Positions 9,906 to 18,945 of a stretch of DNA of 64,000 bases are shown piece after piece. The position numbers were made by a program, and so were the translations under genes. Positions within the stretch are counted from its first letter, which is position 1. Each line of letters opens with the position of its first letter. The stretch is from assembly GCF_009176705.1 (NCBI RefSeq), contig NZ_AP021846.1, positions 2,388,001 through 2,452,000 of the forward strand, given 5' to 3'. Origin of the DNA: Pseudoalteromonas sp. A25 (lineage in GTDB: Bacteria > Pseudomonadota > Gammaproteobacteria > Enterobacterales > Alteromonadaceae). The notes below the pieces were generated by a model. It was not told the DNA's origin. It made no database searches and saw nothing but the letters and a program-made list of their open reading frames with translations.

Positions 9906-9938
9906 AAAAAAGCCCCGTTATACTGCAACGGGGTTTTT
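9906..9938 (-). terminator. Terminator between nagA and nagX
   Basis: Stem CCCCGTT / AACGGGG extended by flanking A/T runs, 7-nt loop, U-tract on the minus strand. It lies between two nag genes, so it probably works as a partial terminator that lowers nagX expression relative to nagKA. Confidence 0.8.
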
Positions 9939-9951
9939 ATTCAGGGAAAAA

Positions 9952-11076
9952 CTAAATCTTTTGGCCAGCAATAAAAGTCGCGTTTGCTAGCAAAGAATCG
10001 TCAAGCAACACAAAATCAGCATCCGCTCCATGTGTTAAATGCCCTTTTGTTGGAATACTTAAGTATTGCGCTGGATACATAGATGCCATACGCAAACTTT
10101 CGCCAAGCGACACATCTAAGTCATTCACAGTATTGCGTACCGCACTCGCCATATCTAACACGCTACCTGCAAGCTCCCCCGTTGTTGAGTTTAACCTATC
10201 ACCAGTACGTATCACCTTACGGCCATCAAAGAAATCAAACTCCATATCATCAGTGCCAACGGGTGGCATGGCATCGGTCACCAACATGATTTTGCCACGT
10301 TGCTTTGTTCTAATAGCAAGCTTTGCCGACGTGCTATGCACGTGATGGCCATCAACAATCAAACCACACCAACTATTGTCATCCCAAAGCGCTGCACCAA
10401 CAACACCAGGCTCACGAGAAGTAAATGCAGACATAGCGTTAAATAGATGCGTAAAACCTGTAGCACCTACTCGTAATGCGTTCATGGTTGTATCAAAATC
10501 GGCATTTGAATGGCCAATACATACTTTAACACCGAGTTTAACCAGTCGTTCAATGTCAGCAATCGGCACCGTTTCAGGGGCCAGTGTCACCATTTTAATT
10601 CCTAAGTCTTGCCGTGCATAAATAGCAAACTCATCATCAGAAATAGAGCGGATATATTGCTCACTATGAGTGCCCTTTTTAGGGTGAGACAAATGTGGTC
10701 CTTCAAAGTGTATACCAACAATTCCAGCTTGATGATTTGCTACAGCTTCAGCTACCGCGTCTGCTGCTGCCGACATCACTTCTACTTTATCGGTTATAAG
10801 CGTAGGCATAATTGCCGTTGAACCAAACTGCCCATGTGCCGATAGCATTTTTGCAAGACACTGAGTACTTTGCTCTGCATTAAAAAATGCACCGCCACCA
10901 CCATTAACCTGTACATCAATAAAACCAGGTACAACCAAGCCATTAAGCTGCTCTACAGGCTCGCTTACATCACTCACCTCATAGCTAATTTTGCCATGTT
11001 CTACGGCAAAAATTACGTTTTCTTGGAAGCTGTATCCATCAAACAATTTCGTTGCTTTATACAATTGCCTAGTCAT
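9952..11076 (-). CDS. nagA: N-acetylglucosamine-6-phosphate deacetylase
   Basis: A 374-residue amidohydrolase that removes acetate from GlcNAc-6-phosphate. Landmarks are VVPGFIDVQVNGGGG, HFEGPHLS (metal-binding Glu), GHSNADF and THLFNAMSAF (metal-binding His), VDGHHVH, and LVTDAMPP with the catalytic Asp. Its ATG overlaps the nagK stop by one base (TAATG), so the two are translationally coupled. Confidence 0.96.
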   Translation of the reverse strand: MTRQLYKATKLFDGYSFQENVIFAVEHGKISYEVSDVSEPVEQLNGLVVPGFIDVQVNGGGGAFFNAEQSTQCLAKMLSAHGQFGSTAIMPTLITDKVEVMSAAADAVAEAVANHQAGIVGIHFEGPHLSHPKKGTHSEQYIRSISDDEFAIYARQDLGIKMVTLAPETVPIADIERLVKLGVKVCIGHSNADFDTTMNALRVGATGFTHLFNAMSAFTSREPGVVGAALWDDNSWCGLIVDGHHVHSTSAKLAIRTKQRGKIMLVTDAMPPVGTDDMEFDFFDGRKVIRTGDRLNSTTGELAGSVLDMASAVRNTVNDLDVSLGESLRMASMYPAQYLSIPTKGHLTHGADADFVLLDDSLLANATFIAGQKI

Positions 11077-11987
11077 TAATTCGCCTTTACTAAATTCTGT
11101 TCTACATTTTTAATCGCAAAGTAGATTGCACCCATCTCTGGTGGCTGCTTGGGTCGCTCTACTAATTTTGCGACATCGGGGTCTAGCCATTTATTTAACG
11201 GCTCACAAAGGCCCCCTATCATCGATAAACGAGGTGGATTGTTTTCAAGCAATCTTTTTGCTAACCGGCTAATATAATCAGCACCTTGAGTGACAATGGA
11301 CAGTGCCACTTCATCTTCATGTTCCGCAGCTTCAAATACTAATCGAGCAAGCTTAGCATACGTACTTGAAGGTTGACCTGCCATCTGCTCGGCTATACCC
11401 ATGGCTGTTAGCGTATTAAAATGCGCCTTAAACATCGCACTCATTTGCGTGGCTGGACCTAACTCATCAAGGTCTAATAAAACGGCTTTGATGGCTTCAA
11501 GCCCCATCCAAGCACCACTACCAATATCACCTTGCGCAAAGCCATGACCACCATAATTAACGGAGTCGCCATTAACGATAGAAAATCCACAAGAGCCCGT
11601 ACCAGTAATAATAACCGCACCATCTTGACCTTCATGTGCACCGATACACGCTGTATGTAAGTCAGTGGTTAAAAACATTTGTTGGAATGGATGGTCCCAT
11701 TGCATTATTTTGTCGTAAAGCGCAGGTAAATTTACGCCAGCTAAACCCATACCAGCATTTAAATCATGAACTTGCTCAACACGTAACCCCGCATCTTGCA
11801 GTGCTAATTGGGTCGAAACCATGATTGACTCTAACGTACGTTCAAGACCATGAAGTGGATTTGCAGGACCTCCAAGACCTGAGCCTAATACACCGTGTTG
11901 CTGTGAGTAGATAGTAGCGCGGCATTTAGTTCCTCCGCCGTCTATACCTATATATAACTGGTCTTGTTGCACCTGTTTAGCCATCAT
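11076..11987 (-). CDS. nagK: N-acetylglucosamine kinase (BadF/BadG/BcrA family)
   Basis: Phosphorylates cytoplasmic GlcNAc to GlcNAc-6-phosphate, as needed when uptake is not by a PTS. The ATPase fold shows the phosphate-1 motif YIGIDGGGTKCRATIY, the VIITGTGSCGF phosphate-2 segment and the C-terminal SMIGGLCEPL segment. I chose the ATG at 11987 (303 residues) because AGAGGT lies 6 bases upstream. An in-frame ATG at 12041 would add 18 residues but has no ribosome site and sits close to the operator. First gene of nagK-nagA. Confidence 0.9.
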   Translation of the reverse strand: MMAKQVQQDQLYIGIDGGGTKCRATIYSQQHGVLGSGLGGPANPLHGLERTLESIMVSTQLALQDAGLRVEQVHDLNAGMGLAGVNLPALYDKIMQWDHPFQQMFLTTDLHTACIGAHEGQDGAVIITGTGSCGFSIVNGDSVNYGGHGFAQGDIGSGAWMGLEAIKAVLLDLDELGPATQMSAMFKAHFNTLTAMGIAEQMAGQPSSTYAKLARLVFEAAEHEDEVALSIVTQGADYISRLAKRLLENNPPRLSMIGGLCEPLNKWLDPDVAKLVERPKQPPEMGAIYFAIKNVEQNLVKAN

Positions 11988-12072
11988 GTAGCGACCTCTA
12001 TCGATTGGGGTTGGCTCAATTTTATAGTTTTTGCTGAGCATTTGAGTCGTGTTGAATTAATGTTACACACAA

Positions 12073-12090
12073 AATGACAGCGTTGTCATT
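12073..12090. promoter_or_regulatory. NagR-type operator upstream of nagK
   Basis: AATGACAGCGTTGTCATT is an 18-bp palindrome with one imperfect central pair. Its core is the exact reverse complement of the site upstream of nagB. It overlaps the predicted nagK -10 element, as expected for a repressor. Confidence 0.88.
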
Positions 12091-12116
12091 AAATTTTTGA
12101 TAAAATTGCTTAACAA
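12088..12116 (-). promoter_or_regulatory. Putative sigma-70 promoter of nagKA
   Basis: Minus strand: TTGTTA (12116-12111), a 17-base spacer, then TTTAAT (12093-12088). The -10 overlaps the NagR-type palindrome. Confidence 0.55.
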
Positions 12117-12233
12117 TGAAAAATTCTAATATTGCACAGAATCTATAAGTTGTCAGCGTAAATATACTAATAATATTGAATTTATAGGGATGAATGCAGT
12201 AATTGAATCAGTTTAAGTTTTTGTATTATAAAT

Positions 12234-12260
12234 AAAAAGAGCGGCTAAGCCGCTCTTTTT
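12234..12260 (-). terminator. Terminator of the 2OG oxygenase gene
   Basis: Stem AGAGCGGC / GCCGCTCT with a TAA loop and A/T runs on both sides. It begins at the stop codon of the oxygenase gene and can act in both directions. Confidence 0.82.
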
Positions 12261-13101
12261 ATTTTACACCTAACTCAGTTAATCGCTCTTGCAAGTAGCT
12301 ATCTGCCGTATAACGCTCTGACAACACAACATCAGGACGAGGATGCAAGAATAACGGCAAAGAAATTCGTGATTTTGTTGAAGCTTTACCCGTTGGGTTA
12401 ATTACGCGGTGGATTGTAGATGGGAAGTAGCCACCCGATGCTTCTTGTAACATGTCACCAATATTGATGATCAATGAACCAAAGTCACACGGCACGTCTA
12501 GCCAACCGCCATCTTTTGTTTGCACTTGCAAACCAGGCTCATTAGCCGCAGGCAAAACCGTTAGCAAATTGATATCGCCATGTGCGGCAGCTCGGATAGC
12601 ACCCGGCTCTTCATCACCTGTCATTGGCGGGTAATGTAATATACGTAATAATGTTTGCTCAGAGTCAGCTATCATATCTTTTAAATCGATAGAGAATTTA
12701 GCACGCACATCTGCTGGGGCTTCTGCCTGTACCCAACTTAACAATTCAGCTGCAAACTCGTTCGCTAAACGATAGTACTCGCGAATTTGCGCATCAAGTT
12801 GCGCTGGCACACGGCCTTTAGGATAAACATGGAAGTACTCTTTGATATCTTTTACAGTGAAACCTTTTGCTACCTCAGATACTTCAGGTGGAAAATATCC
12901 GTCTTGAGTCTCTTTGTCATACAAGAACTCATGCTTTTGTTCAGAGTTAAAAAACGCTTGCCAATTGTTGTAAATAGACTCAACTAACTCTTGGGGAATT
13001 GGGTGATTTTTTAATACACCAAAGCCTGTGTTACGTAAAGACTCGACAAATTGTGCGGCTGCATTGGGCGCTTGATAATCGACCGTAGGTAATTGTTGCA
13101 T
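12259..13101 (-). CDS. 2-oxoglutarate/Fe(II) oxygenase, isopenicillin N synthase family
   Basis: A 280-residue non-haem iron oxygenase. It has the DIOX_N-type N terminus (GFGVLKNHPIP) and the double-stranded beta-helix iron ligands H-x-D in AAHGDINLLT and the distal H in STIHRVINP, followed by R-x-S in SRISLPLF that binds the 2-oxoglutarate carboxylate. Length and spacing fit a complete enzyme. The substrate cannot be told from sequence. It appears monocistronic, with its own terminator. Confidence 0.85.
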   Translation of the reverse strand: MQQLPTVDYQAPNAAAQFVESLRNTGFGVLKNHPIPQELVESIYNNWQAFFNSEQKHEFLYDKETQDGYFPPEVSEVAKGFTVKDIKEYFHVYPKGRVPAQLDAQIREYYRLANEFAAELLSWVQAEAPADVRAKFSIDLKDMIADSEQTLLRILHYPPMTGDEEPGAIRAAAHGDINLLTVLPAANEPGLQVQTKDGGWLDVPCDFGSLIINIGDMLQEASGGYFPSTIHRVINPTGKASTKSRISLPLFLHPRPDVVLSERYTADSYLQERLTELGVK

Positions 13102-13394
13102 ATTGATTCCACTTGATTATTGCATGAATTCACTGGTAAATAAGCAATTGGTATTCTAACCCCGCCTATCTTAGTGCATGTACTGTGTAGATAGCTGGCG
13201 AGCATAGTTAAATAAGCGCCGCCCGATAAGGACTTTTGTCCTCTCACACTGACTGTTATGCACTATTTTGAGCCAGATCAAATTTATAAAAAAACATCTA
13301 AAACAAATTATGACTGGCTAAGCTAAATATAGCATTGCCAGAGCAAAGCACATCATGCGCTTGTAGTTGATGTACTTTACTGCGGGGGGTTAAA

Positions 13395-14204
13395 TCACTT
13401 ACATTGCGGTTTTCTACCAGCTTGCCATGCCGTATTTTTTAGCGCATTCGCTTTAGTCATGCCATTTTGTAGATTTGCAATACGACTTTGTGGTGCAGGG
13501 TGAGTGGACATAAACTCAGGAGGTCGCTCACCGCCAGAAGCCGCTGCCATATTCTGCCAAAGGTCAACTGAGCCTTGAGGTTCAAAACCTGCTTTGGCCA
13601 TTAAATCTAAACCAATGATGTCAGCCTCACTTTCATGAGAACGACTAAACGGTAACGCAACACCAAACTGAGCGCCTAAACCAAGCCCTTGCATAATTGC
13701 ATCTCTATATTGCACATCGCCCATTTGTAACGCGACATTGCTGGCTTGAAGACCAAACTGCAGCAAACTATTTTGCGATACACGTTCGTTTGCGTGTTGT
13801 GCAATAACATGCCCTACTTCATGACCCATTACCGCTGCAAGTTGATGCTGATTTTTAGCAACATTTAATAATCCAGTATGGACCCCAATCTTACCACCAG
13901 GCAACGCAAACGCATTGGCACTATCTTCTTTAAACACCACAACTTCCCACTGTTGATTTGCGTACTCAGCGGGTAGTTGAGCAATCAATTGATCAGCAAT
14001 ACACTGCACATAAGCGTTGGTTGCCTTATCAGATTCAATCGCCTGCTGCTCTTTCATTTGAGAAAAACTAGCCACCCCCATCTCACTCATTTTTTGGTCA
14101 GAATACAAAGTGATCTGTGTCCGCCCTGTAGGAGAAGTTTTACATCCAGACACCACCAGTGTCATAAGTAAGGCACTTGCCAACGTTGTAAGTATTTTTT
14201 TCAT
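13395..14204 (-). CDS. M48-family metalloprotease lipoprotein (LoiP-like)
   Basis: A 269-residue periplasmic lipoprotein protease. The leader MKKILTTLASALLMTLVVSGC ends in a lipobox VSGC. The zinc site is HEVGH with the third ligand in SHESEADIIGL; AMTHPAP-like FMSTHPAPQSRI follows, as in the LoiP/YcaL/BepA group. I start at ATG 14204 because GGAA lies 9 bases upstream and this gives a clean lipoprotein leader; the longer forms from ATG 14213 or a TTG at 14219 are less natural. The family role is envelope protein quality control. Confidence 0.88.
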   Translation of the reverse strand: MKKILTTLASALLMTLVVSGCKTSPTGRTQITLYSDQKMSEMGVASFSQMKEQQAIESDKATNAYVQCIADQLIAQLPAEYANQQWEVVVFKEDSANAFALPGGKIGVHTGLLNVAKNQHQLAAVMGHEVGHVIAQHANERVSQNSLLQFGLQASNVALQMGDVQYRDAIMQGLGLGAQFGVALPFSRSHESEADIIGLDLMAKAGFEPQGSVDLWQNMAAASGGERPPEFMSTHPAPQSRIANLQNGMTKANALKNTAWQAGRKPQCK

Positions 14205-14383
14205 ACTGTTCATTTCCAATCACATTAAGCTTGTTGCTAGTTTAAAACATCCTAGCACTGACTCAAGCATACGGCTTTGTTATTATTCTATTTTGACGCA
14301 AATAATTGCTACTTAACTATTAACTTAAGCTTAATTGGCCACATATCGTTATAATCAATAAAAGTCATTTTTTGTGGACGCTT

Positions 14384-15574
14384 GTGCAACATTCTCATTC
14401 TTTTGGTCGTTTATTTTTACCGTTACTTGCCAGCATTGTGGCACTAACACCTTTAGCAATAGATTTATATTTACCGGCAATGCTTGCCATCGCCTCACAG
14501 TTAAATACCTCTCTTGAGCAAGTTCAAGTGTCTTTAAGTTGCTACTTGGCGGGCTACGCATTTGGCATGCTTATTTTTGGCCCTTTAGCAGATAGATTTT
14601 CACGCACACGTTTAGCGCGTTTAGGGTTACTGGGGTTTGCTATCAGCTCTGCGTTACTTGCATTAACCACAAACATAGAATTGTTTAACATGCTTCGGGT
14701 ATTACAAGCATTTACCGGCGCTGCGGCCAGTGTTGTTGTACCAGGGATCATTCGCCATTATTACCAACAAGACACAGCCAAAGGTATGTCATATGTTTCT
14801 ATGATCATGATGCTTGCGCCACTACTTGCACCCAGTATTGGTGCCGCCTTAATGCTAGTTTGGCACTGGAGCGCTATCTTTTGGTCGCTAAGTATTTATG
14901 CTTTGCTAGTGCTAGTTTGTTGTTTTTACGCTGATCTAGATGTGCCTAGATTCAATAAAAGTAAAATATCTCTTTCGTTCTTTCTAAAAAACTATCACGT
15001 TGTACTCTCTAATAAGCAAAGCCGTTATGACATACTCACTTCCATGTCGGTGTCATTTGCCTTTTTTTGCTTTTTAACTTCAGTTCCGTTTGTTTACCTT
15101 GATTACTTCGCTGTGTCTGAGCAGTTGTTTGGCGTGCTCTTTGCACTCAATGTGATGGCGCTTATGTGCGGAAATTTTTTAAATACACGTCTGGTGCCAA
15201 GACTTGGCTCTAGGCGTATGCTGTTTTTAGGATTAGCTATTGGTGTCTTGGCCGCCAGTGTGCTAGTGGCCCAAAGTATGATGACTGTTAATGTATGGCT
15301 TTTTGCCAGTACCGTTGCTCCATTGATGATGAGTTTAGGGGTCATCGCCAGCAATGCCGATGCACTTATTTTAATCGCCTTCGAGCAACACTCCGGCACC
15401 GCTACGGCGGTCATAGGCACTCTGCGCTTTGGCAGTGGTGCGCTAGTAGGCCCCATCTTAGCCTTTGTAGAGCCTAAAAGCGCGTTGCCATTTTCGGCGC
15501 TGATGTTAGCAGCGGTATTAGTGTCTATTGGCTACCAAGTATTGCAAAAATCACGCACAAAAAAAGCCGGATAA
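14384..15574 (+). CDS. Bcr/CflA-family MFS drug efflux transporter
   Basis: About 396 residues with 12 predicted membrane segments. TM1 (LTPLAIDLYLPAM) and the motif-A loop (GPLADRFSRTR) are typical of the Bcr/CflA drug:H+ antiporter group (DHA1). RVLQAFTGAAASVVVPGIIR matches motif C/D around TM4. There is no upstream ATG; GTG 14384 with a GTGGA six bases upstream is my choice, and TTG 14372 is the alternative. Substrate unknown; bicyclomycin-type efflux is only a family label. Confidence 0.82.
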   Translation: MQHSHSFGRLFLPLLASIVALTPLAIDLYLPAMLAIASQLNTSLEQVQVSLSCYLAGYAFGMLIFGPLADRFSRTRLARLGLLGFAISSALLALTTNIELFNMLRVLQAFTGAAASVVVPGIIRHYYQQDTAKGMSYVSMIMMLAPLLAPSIGAALMLVWHWSAIFWSLSIYALLVLVCCFYADLDVPRFNKSKISLSFFLKNYHVVLSNKQSRYDILTSMSVSFAFFCFLTSVPFVYLDYFAVSEQLFGVLFALNVMALMCGNFLNTRLVPRLGSRRMLFLGLAIGVLAASVLVAQSMMTVNVWLFASTVAPLMMSLGVIASNADALILIAFEQHSGTATAVIGTLRFGSGALVGPILAFVEPKSALPFSALMLAAVLVSIGYQVLQKSRTKKAG

Positions 15575-15587
15575 CACCGGCTTTTTT
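15561..15587. terminator. Bidirectional terminator between the MFS gene and grpE
   Basis: Stem AGCCGG / CCGGCT, 6-nt loop, U-tract on both strands. It overlaps the MFS stop codon and lies 18 bases past the grpE stop. Confidence 0.85.
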
Positions 15588-15604
15588 GTCTCTAAAAATG
15601 CATT

Positions 15605-16207
15605 TTACTCTGCTTCTTTAGATACCATCACCATTGCTGGGCGCAACAAACGACCATTCAATGTATAACCTTTTTGCATTACTGCAAGCACAGTATTTGG
15701 CGAAACATCGTTACTTGGTTGAATAGACATCGCCTGATGTAAATCAGGGTTGAATGACTCACCTTGTGGATTCACTGTTTCAACACCAAACTTAGATAGC
15801 GCATCAGCAAAACTCTTCAAAGTCATGTCGATACCTTCAAGTACAGGCTTTAACGTTTCGTTTTCTTTGTCAGAAAACTCAATAGCACGCTCAAGATTAT
15901 CAATTACTGGCAATAACTCGTTTGCAAACTTTTCTAACGCAAACTTATGTGCTTTTTCAACATCTTGAGCCGCTCTACGACGCATGTTTTCAACATCAGC
16001 CGCCGCTCTTACCACGCCGTCCTGTTGATCTTTAATCGTCTGCTTAGCCGCTTCTAATTCAGCATACAAGCCAGCTATCTCTTCTTCAGGGCTAACATCT
16101 GTTTGCGCCTGTGTTTCTTCTTGCTCTGTTTCGTGTGTTTGTGCTGCTTGCTCTACTTGCTCAGCAGCTTCTTGCTCATGTTCAGGGGCATTGGTTTGCT
16201 CAGACAT
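15605..16207 (-). CDS. grpE: Nucleotide exchange factor GrpE
   Basis: Co-chaperone that releases ADP from DnaK. About 200 residues: an acidic, Gln/Glu-rich N terminus, a long coiled coil (residues about 45-90, including the ENMRRRA segment), then the beta-wing with the signature [13 protein letters not shown] and [21 protein letters not shown]. The ATG at 16207 ([12 protein letters not shown]) has GGAGA upstream; longer in-frame forms run into the repressor gene. A near-consensus sigma-32 promoter lies 38-63 bases upstream. dnaK and dnaJ are not in the window. Confidence 0.95.
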   Translation of the reverse strand: MSEQTNAPEHEQEAAEQVEQAAQTHETEQEETQAQTDVSPEEEIAGLYAELEAAKQTIKDQQDGVVRAAADVENMRRRAAQDVEKAHKFALEKFANELLPVIDNLERAIEFSDKENETLKPVLEGIDMTLKSFADALSKFGVETVNPQGESFNPDLHQAMSIQPSNDVSPNTVLAVMQKGYTLNGRLLRPAMVMVSKEAE

Positions 16208-16244
16208 GTAAGATTTCTCCGATTCTTTACAACTGTGGCTAATT

Positions 16245-16270
16245 ATGGGGATAGAAATTTCAGATTCAAG
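16245..16270 (-). promoter_or_regulatory. Heat-shock sigma-32 promoter of grpE
   Basis: Minus strand: CTTGAA (16270-16265), a 14-base spacer, then CCCCAT (16250-16245), followed by AAT. This matches the sigma-32 consensus in both hexamers and spacing. The -35 overlaps the stop of the HrcA-like gene, so grpE can be heat-induced independently of that gene. Confidence 0.85.
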
Positions 16271-17210
16271 CCCCGATTGGCGTGATTTGAGAAAATTGTG
16301 TAATGATGGCTTCAATTGGTGCATTTGCAGGGCAAATTACGCAAAAACGACTTTGATATTCACCATTTTGAAAATAGGGCACACTCAATACCAGTGACTG
16401 TTTTACATTCAGTGTACTTAGCTCTTCACCCATTAATACTGACACACCATTTTTAAAAGCTAATTTATCTTCAACTTGGTGTAAAAACGATACGCCAATA
16501 TTTAGTTCTGACTCGATATCTAATCCCTGATATAAAAAGCGCTCACCAACCACAATGCTATTGTCTGTACCTAATTGATAGTGTAACTCTCGCGTCCACT
16601 GTGCAAGTTGATCTCTGCAGCTATCTGGCGCGCTATGCGCCATTGCTTTCATCCGATGCAGCCCTTCTATTAATGTTTGCTGGCTAAAAACCGTGTTCAT
16701 CCACGCTGCAAACAAATAACGATGCTGATCACTGTCGTCTTTGGGCTTATTAATACAAATGTTGTGAGATTGCCCTGCTCTGTCTATTAACAAAACCAGC
16801 CAATAAGTACTATCAAACGCCAATACTTCAACCCTAAAAACGAGTTGTGAACTGGCCTGTGGTAAGCCCACGCAACAACAAATATGGAATTTTTGACTCA
16901 AACTGTGTGCAAATTCAATCAATTGGTTCTGTTCAGGTTGCCAATAGTTGGCAATATCAGACAAAGCAAAATACTCATTCAGCCAATACTTTAGGCCAGA
17001 GTCCGTTGGCACTCTACCTGCAGAGGTATGAGGCGAATACAATAGGCCTATTTTTTCTAAACGAGCCATGGCATTGCGCACTGTTGCAGAGCATACAGCC
17101 ATGCCTTTTTGCTTGGCTATCTTGCTAGAAGCCACTGGGTGCCCTTCACCATTGCAGTACAAACTCATTACCGCAGAGAAGATTTGTTGGTCGCGTGCTG
17201 TTAATTTCAT
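16266..17210 (-). CDS. hrcA: HrcA-like heat-inducible transcription repressor
   Basis: 314 residues. The winged-helix N terminus is clearly HrcA-like: [16 protein letters not shown], then [25 protein letters not shown] and [15 protein letters not shown]. The remaining two-thirds matches HrcA only loosely, so it is a diverged member. In other bacteria HrcA binds CIRCE operators upstream of groE and dnaK. No convincing CIRCE element (TTAGCACTC-N9-GAGTGCTAA) was found here. It is divergent from nadK and upstream of grpE on the same strand. Confidence 0.8.
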   Translation of the reverse strand: MKLTARDQQIFSAVMSLYCNGEGHPVASSKIAKQKGMAVCSATVRNAMARLEKIGLLYSPHTSAGRVPTDSGLKYWLNEYFALSDIANYWQPEQNQLIEFAHSLSQKFHICCCVGLPQASSQLVFRVEVLAFDSTYWLVLLIDRAGQSHNICINKPKDDSDQHRYLFAAWMNTVFSQQTLIEGLHRMKAMAHSAPDSCRDQLAQWTRELHYQLGTDNSIVVGERFLYQGLDIESELNIGVSFLHQVEDKLAFKNGVSVLMGEELSTLNVKQSLVLSVPYFQNGEYQSRFCVICPANAPIEAIITQFSQITPIGA

Positions 17211-17296
17211 ATTATTTATGTAGTGACATCATTTGCCAGTTTCAAGTGCTGACATTTTAAGTTAGTCTTGCGCTATTATTATCAAGGAATTCAACA

Positions 17297-18181
17297 ATGA
17301 CGACTCCCTTCAAAACCATAGGCCTAATTGGAAAGCCTAACCATGAAGGCGCGGCGTTGACCTTACAACGCTTATACACCTTTTTGCAAGCACTTGGTTA
17401 TACCGTTTTAGTTGAGCAACGCGTAGGAGCGCAAATTTCTAACATTGATAACAACGTGCTTACTGAACTGGTCGATTTAGGCACCCAATGTGACTTAGCC
17501 ATCGTTGTAGGTGGTGACGGCAATATGCTTGGGGCTGCGCGTGTGTTAGCACGTTTTGATGTTGCCGTAATTGGTGTTAATCGAGGTAATCTTGGCTTTT
17601 TGACCGATCTCAACCCAGAGGGTTTTGAAGCCAGCTTAGAGGAGGTACTTAGAGGCAACTTCATTTCTGAGTCGCGTTTTTTGTTGGAAGTAGAAGTTTA
17701 TCGTCATGCCCAATTAAAAAGCGCCAATCTTGCTGTAAACGAAGCGGTGCTGCACGCAGATAAAGTAGCACACATGATCGAATTCGAAGCGTTTATTAAC
17801 GATGAATTTGTCTTTTCACAGCGCTCTGATGGGCTCATTATATCAACCCCAACGGGCTCTACCGCCTATTCATTATCGGGGGGAGGCCCAATACTAACAC
17901 CTCAGCTTAATGCAATGGCCTTAGTACCGATGTTTCCTCATACACTATCTAGTCGCCCCTTAGTCGTTGATGCCAATAACGAGATCCGCCTTAAATTGAG
18001 CCTAGAAAATACCGACAGCCTACAAGTCAGCTGTGACAGCCACGTAGTACTCGCTGTACTCCCTGGTGATGAAGTAGTAATAAAAAAAGCAGATCAAACT
18101 TTGCGCTTGATCCATCCAAAATCCTATTCGTATTATAATGTGCTCAGGCAGAAATTAAATTGGGGCAGTAGGCTTTACTAA
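17297..18181 (+). CDS. nadK: NAD kinase
   Basis: A 294-residue cytosolic enzyme making NADP+ from NAD+ and ATP. It has the GGDGN catalytic loop ([14 protein letters not shown]), [10 protein letters not shown], the NE motif in LAVNEAVLH, and the glycine-rich [20 protein letters not shown]. Length matches E. coli NadK (292). GGAA lies 9 bases upstream of the ATG. The pairing with grpE and recN is the conserved gammaproteobacterial neighbourhood. Confidence 0.96.
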   Translation: MTTPFKTIGLIGKPNHEGAALTLQRLYTFLQALGYTVLVEQRVGAQISNIDNNVLTELVDLGTQCDLAIVVGGDGNMLGAARVLARFDVAVIGVNRGNLGFLTDLNPEGFEASLEEVLRGNFISESRFLLEVEVYRHAQLKSANLAVNEAVLHADKVAHMIEFEAFINDEFVFSQRSDGLIISTPTGSTAYSLSGGGPILTPQLNAMALVPMFPHTLSSRPLVVDANNEIRLKLSLENTDSLQVSCDSHVVLAVLPGDEVVIKKADQTLRLIHPKSYSYYNVLRQKLNWGSRLY

Positions 18182-18243
18182 TGCCACTAATATGCCGCAA
18201 AATAGGGTTAGTTATTTTTCTAATTTAGGAAATTTTAGTTGTT

Positions 18244-18855
18244 ATGATCAGTTACATTGTTTTTTTCACTCTACTGCTTCTTATTACGCTGTTAGGAGTG
18301 TATGTGGTGATAGAAAATAATCGCAAAAAAGCGCGAGAAGCCGAAAAAAAAGTCTTTAATGAGCGCTTAAAAGAAGTCACTGATAACTTTAAGGCGAAAA
18401 CCGCTGAGTATGTAGATGCTAAAATACTTCGCCCAAAATATGCACCTAAAATAAATGCCATTGTCAGCAATTTTTTTGTTGTTCAAGCTCATACTGAAGA
18501 AAACCTTAATCAACTAGAAACAGTAAGCGAACAGTTTACGCGTGCAGTAGGAACAGAGTTAGGAAAATCAAGAATTACAGGTAATAAAGACTTGCTAGCG
18601 GAGCAATTACAATACTTTGTCGCTGAGCTTCCATCTTCAGGCATCGCGTACAATAAAGATTTCTACCATGAAATCTTGCCAGCATTAATTGCGCTTATAA
18701 AAACACCTGATGTGTCTGTCGAAGCACTGAGCGACAGTGAGTCTGTTGATCAAGAAACTGACACTCAAGAGCAAAATAATGACTCGAATGACGACCAAAA
18801 CAATCAAACAGAGCAGCAAATGACAGCAGCAAGGCAACGCTTAACGACGAGCTAG
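18244..18855 (+). CDS. Hypothetical membrane-anchored coiled-coil protein
   Basis: 203 residues with no recognised family. One N-terminal membrane segment (YIVFFTLLLLITLLGVYVVI, residues about 4-23) is followed by a strongly charged helical stretch (NNRKKAREAEKKVFNERL) and a soluble domain. The last 45 residues are low-complexity Asp/Gln/Asn/Glu-rich. AGGA lies upstream of the ATG. It lies between nadK and recN on the same strand; recN has its own SOS promoter, so a functional link is not implied. Confidence 0.75.
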   Translation: MISYIVFFTLLLLITLLGVYVVIENNRKKAREAEKKVFNERLKEVTDNFKAKTAEYVDAKILRPKYAPKINAIVSNFFVVQAHTEENLNQLETVSEQFTRAVGTELGKSRITGNKDLLAEQLQYFVAELPSSGIAYNKDFYHEILPALIALIKTPDVSVEALSDSESVDQETDTQEQNNDSNDDQNNQTEQQMTAARQRLTTS

Positions 18856-18902
18856 CGTTTGCATCAGCTTAGTTACAAAATTCAAGTTGCATTTTTAAAG
18901 CA

Positions 18903-18922
18903 TACTGTATAGATTAACAGTA
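18903..18922. promoter_or_regulatory. LexA (SOS) box 1 of recN
   Basis: TACTGTATAGATTAACAGTA contains a perfect CTGT-N8-ACAG core with the flanking TA/TA of strong gammaproteobacterial SOS boxes. It ends 23 bases before the recN ATG. Confidence 0.9.
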
Positions 18923-18928
18923 TAACCA

Positions 18929-18944
18929 CTGTTTGGATACACAG
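18929..18944. promoter_or_regulatory. LexA (SOS) box 2 of recN
   Basis: CTGTTTGGATACACAG is a second perfect CTGT-N8-ACAG core. It ends one base before the recN ATG, so bound LexA would also cover the ribosome-binding region. The two boxes are centred 24 bases apart. Confidence 0.85.
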
Positions 18945-18945
18945 T

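Noticed and set aside
11988..12041. 18-residue longer NagK
   Set aside because: No ribosome site; the internal ATG at 11987 has AGAGGT at ideal spacing.
16208..16324. Longer GrpE with a 39-residue N-terminal extension
   Set aside because: The extension overlaps the sigma-32 promoter and the HrcA-like gene end and is not GrpE-like.
17211..17296. CIRCE operator for the HrcA-like gene
   Set aside because: The gap has an imperfect CAAGTGCTGAC/GTTAGTCTTG pair but no TTAGCACTC-N9-GAGTGCTAA; the CTTGAAA here lacks a good CCCCAT partner.
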